From Cristatella mucedo (Eukaryota > Bryozoa > Phylactolaemata > Cristatellidae): a stretch of 64,000 bases of DNA. Below are positions 33,536 to 47,200 of this stretch, in pieces. The notes beneath the pieces were generated by a model. It searched no databases. It saw only the letters and a list, made by a program, of their open reading frames with translations, and was not told the DNA's origin. The DNA lies in the NCBI GenBank assembly GCA_009760855.2, contig WPIO01000002.1, forward strand, positions 12,684,001 to 12,748,000. Direction: 5' to 3'. Positions within the stretch are counted from its first letter, which is position 1. Every line of letters starts with the position of its first letter. Both the position numbers and the translations under genes were made by a program.

Positions 33536-36500
33536 CCCACACTTTCTAATCACCTTGCTGTTTGGTTTGGCAACCTAGGTGGATCTGAACCGTGCACGGG
33601 TGATGCACTTTTTTGTTTGATGATCGTTGTCTGTGTTACTTTGGCAGTGCAGCTGAGAACCTTTTTGATGCATGCACGCTCGGATTGTCAGCCTTCCTCC
33701 AATCTGGTTCTTTTCGAGTGTGTGCGTACATGTGTAAGCTTACTTGCGTTTCCTTGTTCGTGTTTATTTTTATTTTTAGAAATATCGGCTCGTGAGCACG
33801 GCTCCACTAAAATTTTGGCATCGAAAAACTGCGCCCTGTCGCTAGTGCGACAGCTTTACCATCTTAAGGTCGTAGAGCCATATACCGGCATCAAAAAGAG
33901 AGATATGCCTCTGGTAAGCCATAACTGTCTGTGTAAACTATCTGTGCTGCCTCTTGGCTAACTACTTAGCACCGGTCTCCGGCTGTGCATTGGTCAGCGA
34001 GGTTGATGCTCGATTAGATCTCTAGAACAAGCGGTCGCTTGACCTTGCGCTTGCTTTACATTATTGCAGGGGAGCCATCATAGAGTGAGCAAAGCTCTCA
34101 ATCTAGCCAGCAGCAATATGTCGTGGTGTAAAGCAGCAGTAGCTCACTTAAAAATAGTGCGCGATCTCACCAATGCCGGAGGTTTGGGGTGACAACAACA
34201 TGATGTTACTGATTCACTGCCAACTCGTAGGCTAGTATAGAGAGCTGCTGCACTGTGGGTAGAGCGTTTATAATAATAATGAAGATAATTATAATAATGC
34301 ACTTGATAAAGCGCCCTCAGAGAACTCAATCTCTTTCTAGGCGTTTTACATTTGCTGCAAAGGGAGACACGATTGAATGGTGAGTAATATCATGCTTGAT
34401 AAGCAACATGAACACCATTAGGTTAGAGGTGACATGCACAGTGTCAGCATGCAATTGTGGTTAGTGGCAACATGCACAGTGTCTGCACACATAAGCACAT
34501 GAAGGACAAATCAAAGGGACCCACTAGATGCTGTCCTAAATAGGTGTTTTTAAGTTCTTTTTAAATGTGGTCAAGTCAGGGGATGTTGTGACGCAAGTTG
34601 GGAGTGATTTCCAGGCTTTGGGAGCATACGAACTAAATGCACGTTCTCCAAAGGATTTGAGGTTTGTACGAGGTATTGGTAAGCTGTTGGATTCCGAAAA
34701 GCAGGTGGTACGATGCTTTGCCTGGTGAGGGAGTAGATCTGAGAGATAGGCTGGACCCAAAGAATGAAGTGACCTAAAAGTGAGCGACAAAACCTTGAAG
34801 TCGATCCATTGCTTGACCTAGTAGCCAGTGCAGGTCAGCGAGAAGTGGTGTGATGTGGCAACTGCGACGCTCACGACAGACAAGCCTAGCTGCAAAGTTT
34901 TGCACCAGCTGCAATCGCCTGATTGCACATGCTGGTAGGCCAGCAAGCAGTGAGTTGCAGAAGTCGACAGGATGTCACAAATGCATGGACCAACTTAGAC
35001 GTGGTATCTTTATCTAAACAAGCCCGAATTTTAGCAATATTATGCAGCTGAAAATAGGCAGACTTGATTGTGGAGCTGATGTGGTCGTCTAACGAGAGGT
35101 CACTCTGGAACATGACACCTAGATTTCGAGCTGATTCAACTGGAGATATGCTGGCAGAGCCAATTTTGAGCGTCAGCCTTTCCAATTTCTGAATCACACT
35201 GTGTTTGCCCATAACTATTAAGTTAGTTTTATCATCATTTAGTTTTAGAAAATGTGCGCCATCCATGTGGGGATGTCATCAATACATGCAGCAAGTGAGT
35301 TGAGAGAATTCGAGATGCTTGAAGGCTGGGAGGGGTCAAAGAAAAGGTACAACTGCATGTAATCCGCATAGACGTGAAAGCCTAGATTGTGCTTGGCAAT
35401 CATATCATCAAGAGGGAAAGTATAAACAGTGAAAAGAACCGGACCTAGCACGGAGCCCTGAGGTACGCTATATTTCAGAGGTCCCTTGGATGATCTTTTC
35501 CTCTTACGTCAATACTCTGGAGTTTCCCACTGAGATAGCACCTGAAACATTGCGGAGCAGTGCCAGTGATGCCGAGGTGGGATAAGTGGCGCACTAGAAG
35601 AACTTTGTGATCGATAGTATCAAAAGCTGCCGAAAGTTTGAGCAGAACAAGCAGAGACAGTCTATCTATGTCTGCATTCCTAAGTAAGTCATCGTACACC
35701 CTAAGCAATGCTGATTCTGTGGAGGGAATAGCTCTAAAGCCAGACTGGAACTTACTAACAAGGTTTGAAGTTTCAATATATGAGGTGGTACGACCTGCAG
35801 TAGTCTTCATATGCCTGTCGATGGACAATCAGTCCAGATCTTTTGTATGCTTTTTCAAGTTTGCGCTTAGTAGACCTGGCTAGTTTAATGTCTGTGGTAA
35901 ACCATAGGCCGTCTGGGCGAGGGGGCTCAGTGCACTTTGTCAGAGGTGCAAACTCGTCGAACGTGTCAGCTAGTGTCGTGTTGCAGCTATCTACCAATGA
36001 TGACAGATCGGAGGGAGGACTGAGAAGCAGAGGCGAAGCAGATGTTTTCGCACGGATTGCATCGATGTCGAGGGTCTTGAGGTTTCGCGATTCACAGGTT
36101 ATTTTAGAGGAGGATGTGGGCATGGGCACACACTGTAGATTGAGTAAGATCTGCATGTGGTCAGATAAGCAGTATTTGGTAATAATTGGTAATGACAAAG
36201 TGCAGTTGTATGAGAAAATCTGGTCGAGTGTGACCCTTGCTGTGAGTAGGGCCATGCACACGAGCCGGTTTAGCACCTGTGCCAGTCAGCTGTATACATC
36301 CCGTAATCAAACAGAGTGTAGCCTACCAAGGTTCACACTCGCGTTGATGAGGATGAAGAATGAGCATTGTTTCGATATGCTACTCTCGTTTGAAGTGCCT
36401 TGTCTTCAAAGTTATTACTGTAGGCCGCCCAATTTTGTGTAGGCATATGATCAAGTCGGTGTGATCATACAACCCTGCGAATCGTTGCCAGTCCACCACA

Positions 36501-39500
36501 TCGGCGATCTGTTTAAATCATTTTCTTACTACTAAATTATGTGTTTGAATAAAGCTAGAGGCTATGCATGTACCGTTCTCTGTGACTTAATATATGTAAT
36601 GTAATGTAATGTATCTCTGTCAGTAACTCCACAAAGTCATAAAGACCATGTGGGTGTTACGCAGGAGAGTTTTGTATAGCGCACTCACAGCCTAAGCGGC
36701 TTTCGGTACGCATTCGGTAGCCAACAGACTTCGTCTCACGCAACAAAGAGAAAGTGGGAAGCATAGCAGAGTTAGGAGAGCAGTTGAGGTAGTGAGTAGC
36801 ATAGAAGTAGCAGTTCAGGACCGCTGAAAAAGATGTGCCATAGTCGGCAGTTGGAGAGTAGTTGTCGTTGCGTAAGAATTGTGGAAGCGAGTTCCGCAGT
36901 CTAGGACCTGCAGAGCTAAAGCTTCTGTCGCCAACTGTCTTTAAGCGGAGGAATGGGACAGCTAATTTATTGTCCACACAGGACCTGAGGGCGCGAACAG
37001 GCTGAAATATAGTACACAGTGCAACCGTTTGGGTATGAACAATCAGTCCAAGTAATTAGCAGCTAATGCATCAGCATCTTCCAGGTTTTTCACCCTACGT
37101 GAATTAGTTCGGCTGACTCGTATGGCTTGTGCAAACAAAGGGTAGCATATTGTAAGCATATATAGACCGTCTATCTCATTGATTTGTAGAGGCAATTTGC
37201 AATTCATTTGTGCACACTAACAGCAGCAGCTAGGAAATCCCTATAGTCGCACCCATGAATCACAAGCTTGAGAAGAAAAAAAAGACAACTGAAAAACAAA
37301 AAGTGTTCCAACATTTGCAATTGCATGATTGATTAATACCTTGACATGCTACCAGGTTCAATATCGCCTCCAGTGGTCAACGTGTTCTTGCCAATTACAA
37401 TCTTTCAAACTTATACGCCAGGTCTGACCGACAATCAAATGAACTGCGATAAGCTTCTAACAAATTTCGGGTCGTCTTAAATGTTGGATAAAGGCTGGCT
37501 ATTTCTACATGCATCCCACAGTTTGTGATAATTGCATTGCTTTAGGACGCCATGGAATCTGGGCTGCATGTCTTTGCTAGTTCCTGCACATGCTAAAAGG
37601 GCAATACCAGATCACTTAAGATGGCTGGCTCGTCGATTAATATTTAGACGTTGAGGTTAGATGCCGATGTCGATGCTCGTGATTTCGTGAGCTGGTAGGA
37701 ACCTGGAAGGGCATATGGGTGGCACGTTATCCGAAAAATGTTGCCTTGGCCGGTGCTGGCTGTCGACGGACATTTTTTTCAGTGCTCCTGTGAGATTAGC
37801 TCATGTGAAGCAGTATGCATCAGCAAAGCGTCATTATTTGTAGCCACGTATTTACCCAAGGTTAAGACTTCATGACCGAGGTCGTGGGTTTAGTCCTGCA
37901 GTGGCCAATCGTTTATTTCCTACTGCAACAGCGGTGATAGCCATAGATGCTCTTCTGCCAATTTATAAATGAGGCTGTTAAATCAGCTGAACTTTACCAT
38001 GTACTAAGGGATCTACTTGTGCTTGCTGGGCGAGAAGATTTTGTTTCAAGAAGGTCTGTTACTTGTAGATAGCTCCGTATGAGGTCAGCATTCAGCAGGA
38101 CTTAGAAGAAGGCATAACGAACCTCTTATATGATTTCGGAATTGATCCTGTACTGGTAAGAGCTGCGCTTTGCTTACTTACTCACCATGGGTTATGCCCT
38201 GTTATTGTCGCATTGTTATGGGCTTCCTAATTGACAGGATCAGCTTGGCAGAGCTAATTAAGGTTGAAATTAAGCTGCGTGCCTGTTCCCTTACATTGTA
38301 GCCAGCAGATCCGAGCCAAGCTGTTTCACTTATCGTTAGTCAGCAACTGGAGACATTTGAAGATTCCACCAAGCATCTTGGTTCAATCGTGTCATGGTGT
38401 CCTCCCCAGTCCAACTGGAATCCGTGGACGTCGTGCAACATCGACGAAGGACCTTTGGCTTATGTTAGTGTTTGAACTTATGAACTTTTGAACTTATGAA
38501 CCGGTGCACATAAGCAGTTGCTCACGTTCTGTTTAGACTAGCTTTATTCTGTTTGTTTTCTTTAAGTTATGCATGCTACTTTTATGTAGGCATCGACCGA
38601 ACAAATCAGCCTTGGCTTAGGAAATGAGTTCCAAGCTACTAAAGCCAGCACCCTTTGGCAGAAGGTTAGTGGTGCAACTTGGACCTAAAGCCTCTCGAAT
38701 TCGAGCATTATCACGATTGCGTCGCCGGCTGTTGATGCAGCACATTGACTTCAAGGTTTTGTCACCCACTTTCAGGGGTATTCATTCAGTGAAACGAGGA
38801 ATTCGGTATTTATTACTGATCGTTATATGCCAGGGCTTGAGGATAAGAAGCATCGTGGATCTATCCGAACATATCTTAATGGGGCGATGTTTTGCTAAGT
38901 AGAGAACCGTAAGCCCTTGCTGAGAAACGCTGAGAGCTGCCTTTCACAAGTTGTACGAGAAAAGAGACGGTTTCTTGCTTTGTGCTGCGTATTTTGGAAG
39001 CCTGGAAACGTCTCTTTCTGTTGTTGGGGTTTCTGATTTTAGTGACATTAAAGCCCTAAAAACCAAGCGGGATTCTACTGGCTGTTTAGTGGAGTAGTTT
39101 CACTTGGGAAAGGTGCAGCCAAATCAAGGTATTAAAATTAGGGCGTTGTCAGAATAACAGATTACTACTGCAAAAAAGCTGTTGCATGAAAGCACACTGT
39201 CTGACGTTAGACTCAGTCAGACTCAGACTCAGTTAGGACACAATCTCTGAAGATAAAATGGACAGCATGGCCTTAGGCTGGTTTCCAAACTGCAAGGCGT
39301 TGGTTAAATAATGCTGGCACATCTCAAAATGACCTCAGACTGATGATCTGCCAACAGCAAGGAAGTAGAGAATGTACTATAGGCTCAATGGACTGCTGGG
39401 TTTTGGGAACTCTTTCAGATTAGGCGGTAGGCATGCTTTGAAGTTACTCAGTCGATGGATAACATGTAAGCTGCTCTTCTAGTGGTCGAAATATATCAAG

Positions 39501-42500
39501 CTCAATTCCTTGTCTAGCTTGCCAAGGATTAACATTACATTCCCTACTTATTTATACTTTTTGCTAGGTCTCACCGTGCATAAAAGGCCCTTGGTAAGGG
39601 GAACTTGCCCTGTCTATACCCTAATGACATTTAGATATTAGCCGGCTTCGTAATCAATGAATGATGAAGTGGCATTATTTGCTAACACTGTAATGAGTTA
39701 TGGCATTCACTGTACTATTTTTCTTCTACTTTTTGTCATCAAGATAGACAGGATCAGAGAGTCCACCCCTCAGTAGCATCTCCACAGGACTCCTGCATCA
39801 GTTTCATGCAGCATCTTAGTGTCTGTTTTCAAGGCGGTCACGAGTTACCTCATGCTGCAATTCATCTCCTAGTCAACGAAGACTGCTAGCCTTGTAGACC
39901 CTATTCCCACTGTCCTACTTTTGCAATGCATAGATCTGCTGCTGCACAACTAACATAGTGAATTTGTCCTTAGCTTCCTGCACCTTTCAAAAAGACGGTA
40001 GTTAAACTAACTTCAAAGAGATCAGATCTAAACTAAGAAAGCTTAGAGACTTCCAGCTGGTCTCCCCGATCAGAACTAAACCCACCTGGTCTCCCAAATG
40101 CCATTCACTATCAAAGACAGTAGAACGAGTTGTGGCAGACCAGCTGGACTCTTACATACATTGAAGTTTTTAAGCTCACTAGTAAGTTCTAGCCTGGTTT
40201 TAAAGGTAATCGCTCCACAGAGTTAGTATTGCTTAGGGTGTATAACGACTTTTTCAGGAATGCAGATTTAAGTAAAAGTCTCGAGCTTATTTTGCTTGAT
40301 TTTTTGCTTGATTTGCTTGATCTTTCGGCAGAGTTTGATACAATTTATCACCAAGTCTTTCTCGAGCACCTCTCATCTCGACTGGGCAGCACTGGCGACG
40401 AATTGCGATTGTTTGGTCCTATCTCAAGTGTTAGACTCCGGAGATATAATGTAAACAGACAAAAATCGTCCTAGGAACCACTAAAACTATCTCAGGGGCT
40501 CTTTCTTGGTCCTTTTCACAATTTATACTCCCATCCACTTGCCGATGTAATTGCCAAGCACAATTGAGGTGTTAACGTCTATGCCGATGACCCGCCACTG
40601 TATCTACTATTCTCTACACTCACTACTATGCTTTTATCCATCCCAGCCCTCCAGCACGCCAAATTCTCTCTGCTCCCTTGCTGTATATGTTGCTGACATC
40701 TGCACTTGGATGGCAGTAAAGTTTCTCAAATTGAATGGCAATAAAGCCAACTTACTAGTTATTGAGAAACCAAGTGTGACTCAGAAACTGGAAAGCTTAG
40801 CACTCAAAATTGGCTCTTCCAGCATGTCTTCTGTAGCATCTACACGAATTCTATGTTTCCTGTTTCAATATAACGTTTCCCTAGACGACTACATCAGCTC
40901 CACTGTCAAGTCTGCCTACATTTATGACTAAATAGTATTGCTGTAATTCGGAGTTGCTTACATACGGGTACTGCATCCAAATTGGTTCATGCATTTGTGA
41001 AATCTCACCTCGGCTTCTGTAACTCACTGCTTGCTGGTCTGCCAACCTACAATCAGGGACGTACAGTTAATAATAATAATAATAATAATAATTCACTTGA
41101 TAAAGGGCCCTCAGAGAACTTAATCTCTCTCTAGGCGCTTTACATTTGCTGTAAAGTGAAATGCAATTGAATGGTAAGTAAAATCATGCTTGAAAAACAA
41201 ACAAAATGAATAATATGGTTAGGGGTGACATGCACAGGGTCAGCATGCGAATGTGGTTAGTGGCAGCATGCACAGTGTCAGCACGCATAAGCACATCGAG
41301 GACGAATCACAGGGACCCACTAAATGCTGTCCTAAATAGGTGTGTTTTTAGGTTCCTTTTAAATGTGGTCAGGTCGGGGGATGTTCTGACGCAGGTCGGG
41401 AGGGAGTTCCAGGCCGTGGGAGCATACGAACTAAATGCACGGTCTCCAAAGGATTTAAGGTGAAGAACTCTGAAGCTAGGCTTGTCTGTCGTGAACGTCA
41501 CAGTTGCCACGTCACACCGACCTGCAGTGGCTCCAAATCAAGCTGGCACTTACTTTTAGAGAGTCACTCACATTTAGGCTCCTCCATTTTCTGGCTCTAG
41601 CCTACCTATTAGAACTACTCCCCCACTAGGCTAGGTATCGTACCACCTGCTTTTCTCACTCAAATCATTTAGCTATATCGCAGACGAACCACAAATCCTT
41701 TGAATGGCATTTCATTAGTTCGTATGCCTTGAAAGGTGGGACTCACCCCCGTCTGACGTCATGACAACCTCTGACTTCACAATTAAAAAGAAGCTAAAAA
41801 ATGCACCTGTTTCTCAGCATTCCGTGGGTCCTTGTGATTTGACTTCGGTGTGCTTGTGCATGCTGACAGTGTGCAGGCTACCATGCTACCACTGACCATC
41901 TTTACGTGTTGACTATGTGAATGTTACCTCAAAGTATATTATGCTTGTCGACATTGTGCATGTTACCACTAACCATTTGATCACGGTTCCTTTACAACAT
42001 ATGTAAAATATCTAGAGATTAAATTCTCTGAAGGCCTTAAGTAAATGCAGTATCAGTATTATCAACCGCGCCACTGCATAGAAGTTGCAATTTAAATTCG
42101 TTTATTTACGTAGTTATGCTGCATAAAAATATATTAATTGATTTAACAGCCTCATTTGTATAGCAGCAGAAGAGCCTTAACGACTATCACCACCTCTTGC
42201 GATTGGCAATAAAGGATCGCCCACTAGAGAATTAGAATCCACGACCTCGGTCGTGATGAGCAAACACTACCACCAGGGCTTTGAATCGCCTTTCGTATAG
42301 TAGGCAGGGCCATCTGTGACTTGTCATTAGCCTGCTAGCTGTCACATGTAACACGTTTGGAGAAAAAACTCGTGATTCAGGCTGGGGGTGAGAGTGCCCT
42401 TTAGTGTGTAACTAGGGAGTTATGATATGCTTAGTTTTAGATGGGCATGCGAATGAGTTTAACATCTGAGACAGCCCCTTGGCTGTATATTTCTCACTCA

Positions 42501-44148
42501 GCAAAATTCGCCCCTTGCCTGTTTTCTTCGAATTTTGCTGTCATTGCTGTCATTGCCTCTCGACTTTTTTCGACTTTTTTCGAGTGCTTGATTTGGAGTT
42601 CAGCATTTTTATTTTTTGCCCTGAGAAAATCTGGCGACGTGACTTCATTGCCATCCGAAACTTCAGGAGCTGCTTTTCATAGTGCCGTACGCAGGTCTCG
42701 AGCGACCAGTTTTTTGTCTGCATGTATTGTATCAGGTCTTATATTTGCACATTACCTTGTTTATGCTATATAGATATTGATATGAGAGCTCGGTCCTTAA
42801 ATAAGAATACCATACCAGCACACTGAAAATAGCTATACTGACAGACCTCCAGAGTGTAGTTTTGGTCGCATGAGCAGCAGAACGAAGGGCCTGCAATCAG
42901 CTGGGCTTCTACAGGCTCTTCATGTAACTTGCCAGGCCCCACTTTTTTTGTCGTGTGACTTGCTAGTGCGATGGCTATTTGTAGACTGAGCTCGTTCGTG
43001 AACTTGCTCTTTCATCGCATTTGTTAGAACGTTAAAATGTGACACTCGACGTTTCAGATGATCAGCCAGCGCAGTAAGCTTCCCGTGTACGAGTATCGCA
43101 ACGAAATACTTGATGCCATGCATCACAGTCAAGTAATGCTTGTGCGAGGACAGACTGGGTCTGGAAAAACCACGCAGGTCCCACAGTTTATCTTGGACAG
43201 CTACCTCACTTCCGGCCGTGGTGCAGAATGCAACATAATTGTGACACAGGCAAGTGCTGGCAGCTGCAAGCATTCGTGCACGCTCCTATTGGTGCACACT
43301 CCTATTGGTGCACGCTCATATTGGTGCACGCTCACATTGGTGCTTCTGCTGCCACCTGGTGATTGCTTCTACCGTCGCCTTCTTCCTCTCCGACAGGTGG
43401 CAGTGGAGGAGCTATGTAAAACCTTGACTATCTTCAATGTTAATATAATGTGCAAACTAGTTCTGCTGAAGCATGGGATCCTGAAGTTGCAGTTGTACTG
43501 TATGGTAGCTGCAAGTAGCTTGGGTATTTGTGCTTTTTATAGACTACATATAGTAGCTGAGTTGTTAGAGCTGTAGAAATTGTTATTTACACTCTTTCCT
43601 TGGTTGTAACATCTCCGATAGGGTTGACATTAAAAGCAACATCTGCTACAGTTTCTCTCTGTCACAAAGTCTGTAAGACTATACATGGGCCTGTTTGTAA
43701 GGTGCTCGTCTTAAACGATGAAGGTCGTGGGTCCAGTGGCATATTTAAAGAGCACGGGCAGAGATTAAGTTCTCACCGAGCGCTATGCAAATGAATTGTA
43801 TTATAATTTTTTATTAGTTTCCAAAAAACTCATGCTAAGATTGGCAGTGCATCAGCTAGTTCATTCGTGCCAGTTCCATAGCCACGAGCTTCACTCTGTG
43901 GGCTCTTTTATGTCGTTAGAAGCTCTTAAGCAAATACGGTGCTTAGATTTTGCTGTCCAAAGTACCTATCTGTCGTGACGGTATATAATATTTTACTTGA
44001 CGATGCATAGTCCCTACTGGCTTTGTAGTAGAATTCCTTTACTTTGGCATTCATGCTGTTTTGTGTGCTTGCTGAAGGTACGTACGTGCATGCTGTTTTG
44101 TGCTAAAATGTTTGCTGAACCGACAGACATGTCTCTCAGATGGTTGAC

Positions 44149-44212
<64 letters not shown>

Positions 44213-47200
44213 ACTTTGTCTTGCAGCCTCGGCGGCTTAGCGCTGTCTCGATTGCTGAGCGAGTCGCTCAGGAGCGGTGCGAACGATTGGGCATCACGGC
44301 AGGCTACAGCGTTCGCTTTGAAAGCGTGTTTCCTCGTGCACACGGAGCTATCATGTATTGCACTGTTGGTAAGTACCGTATGTCTACTCAGCCAATGGCC
44401 TGCCTCTACCAATTATGCTCTGTTCCGAAGCTTGTGCTGAAGTGGTCGTATCAGTCAGCCCAGCCTGCTCAAGCTCTGCTAGATCTGTCAGCTGCCTTTG
44501 ACACCTTTGATCACGATGTTCTACTTGAACGATTGAGAACAGCGATTGGTCTGGAAGATGAGGCACTGGTGTGGTTTAAATCGTACTTGTCTGACCGTGT
44601 TCAATCCGTGTATTATGGGGGTCAGGTCTTACACACGAGACAGGTCACCTGTGAAGTCCCTCAAGTGTATGTACTCGGTCCCTTGCTGTTCTCCATTTTT
44701 ACTCAACCTCTGGGAAAAGGGATTAAGGCCCATGGAATAGGATATCACTTCTATGCTGACGATACTCAGTTGTATTTGTCATTCAAACCGTCGGAATCTG
44801 CTGCAGCAAGCGAGAAACCGAATGCTTGCCTGCCAACATTCGATCCTGGATGTCAGTAAACTTCTTGAAACTAAATGACGATAAAACCGAACTGCTGCTC
44901 ATAGGACACCCTAAGTGTGTGGCCGGATTAAAAGGCTTTGCTCTTCTAATAGGTGATGCTGGTGTGCGACCATCATAACTTGCTCGAAATTTACGTGTCG
45001 TTTTCGACAGCTGCCACAATTTTAAAAGCTTCATTCAGAAGACTGATTCTACAGCTAGCCATCATGTCTGATCCCTATCCACGATTAGGAGCTATCTTCC
45101 ACAGTGGCTTGCAAAAAACTTAACTAGCTCCTTAGTTCTGTCTCGGCTTGATTATTCTAATTCCCTTTTGGCTGGGCTACCAAAGAAAGCAACTAGGCCA
45201 CTGCAGGTGAATATGAATATCGATGCAAGGCTAGTCTTCAAGTCCCAGAGGTTTGAGCACGTGTCTCCTTTGCTAAAAGAGCTAGGGTGGTTGCCGGTTG
45301 AGCAACGGATACAGTGCAAAGTTCTTACGCTAACCCACAAGGCACACCACATCTTGGCCCCTTTGTACCTAGCCGAACTGCTGCACCAGTTTCTGCGTTT
45401 TCGCGCCCTCAGGTCATGTATGGACAAAAAATTAGCTGTTCCATTCCTCCGCTTAAAGACCGTCGGCGGCAGAAGCTTTGGCTCTGCAGGTCCTTGACTG
45501 TGGAACTCGCTTCCACAATTCTTACACAGCGACAACTACTCTCCTGCTACCGACTATGGGCCATCCTTTTCAGCGGTCCTGAGCTGCTACTTACATGCTA
45601 CTCACTACTTCAACTGCTCTCCTGACTCTGCTATGCTTCCCACTTTCTCGTCGTTGCGTGAGACGAAGTCTGTTGGCTACCGAATGCGTACCGAAAGCTG
45701 CTTATGCTGTGAGTGCGCTGTACAAAACTCACCTGCATAAAACCCACATAGTCTTTGTGGAGTTAGAGACAGAAATACATTACATTACATTACCCCCCCC
45801 CCATTGCTTGCAGTCCATGCATTTCAGCGCTGCTTTTCTGCTGCTTGCATACACAGCTGTGGTGTTCAGCAATCAACGATGCTGTGTCGGGGTTTGTGGA
45901 CGAGACAACAGCTAATGCACAATGGGAGAGTAGCATCAAAGCTAAACTGTTGCATTTAGCCTCTTAACACATGCAAGCCTCTGCTACATGCTCAGAATAG
46001 AACTGTGGCGCATCCCGTGCCGAGTAGCATGTTCATGGCTGTGCTGCCTGGGGAATCCGTGCTGACTGCCTATAGAACACTTTCTGAGTTTCTTTTTATC
46101 TCAGCCTGCAATGTCGAAAAGACTATTCTCCGGCCTGTCTGTCGACCGTATGCACCGTCACTGTAATAAGTCGCTACTGTAGAACCCCTGTCTACTTCAC
46201 ATGGCCTAAGAAACTCGCGACTGAGGGGTTATTTTTGAGCTATTAGCCTCTTCCGTTTATCGGGAGTGACGATGCTCTACACGCTAAATGGCTGTAGTGG
46301 CTGCTCATCATCCCTTGTGCCAGCCAAGTTAGGTCAATGAACCTGATTAATAAAAGCTCTCTGCTTAGTCCCGAAGAAGCAGCCGTCGTGTTGCTACATG
46401 GAGTAACAGGCCTGGGCCCTCTGATGGCTGAGTGAAGTCTTCAACATAGCAGCAAAAATCTCCATCCAGCGTAAGTTGCCTGAGGAACGATCGGAGTTCC
46501 CTGAGGAACTACCCACAAAGACAGTTCCATGAGTTCCATGCTTCGTCGTCATCCGAGGAGCCCGAGCCAGCCCCAAGTTGCAATCTGGCTAGCTAGCCAC
46601 ATCTCTCTCGGGGGGGGGGGGTGATGCAATAATGCACACGTCAGCAGCTGCCGTGACTCGTCAGCCGATGACCAGCTCTGGCCCGATGCATCTGCACTTC
46701 GCTTGCTCAACAGGCCCGATCGAACTGCCAGCCACTTGGGTTCGCCGTGGACAGCGTCCGCATTGTCTGGTCAGCCCAGTGCCCGTCGGAGGCATGCACT
46801 TCGAACGACACACTCCATAGTTGCGGTGTAGGCTGGTCGCACGAGGTCGTGGTGCTAAGGCTGCCATCAGAAACACTCATGTACAGCAACACTCGCCACT
46901 TTGCTTGTGTGCTTCATCAGTGTATCGCCAGGCTTTTTTCCGTCCAGCTGAAGTTGGTTTTCTGCACTGCTTTCTTTGGGGAAGGGGGCTTGCCTGCCGC
47001 TGGATCGGACGGTGCATACTCTATGTCGAATCGCTTAGTTCAAGATACATAGTGATAGTGATAGTGATAGATAGTGATGTCGATCGGTACGTGCTCTCAT
47101 TCTACTGGACTGCCGTTTGCAGGTACACTGCTGCGAAAGCTGGAAGGCGGCCTAAGAGGCGTGTCTCACGTGATTGTGGATGAGATACACGAGAGGGATG

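Noticed and set aside
35843-36442. 199-codon plus-strand ORF
   Set aside because: It is the antisense shadow of the L2-like copy encoded on the minus strand.
43276-43344. CRISPR-like regular repeats
   Set aside because: 16-bp units are directly adjacent with no spacers, and the DNA is animal; it is a minisatellite.
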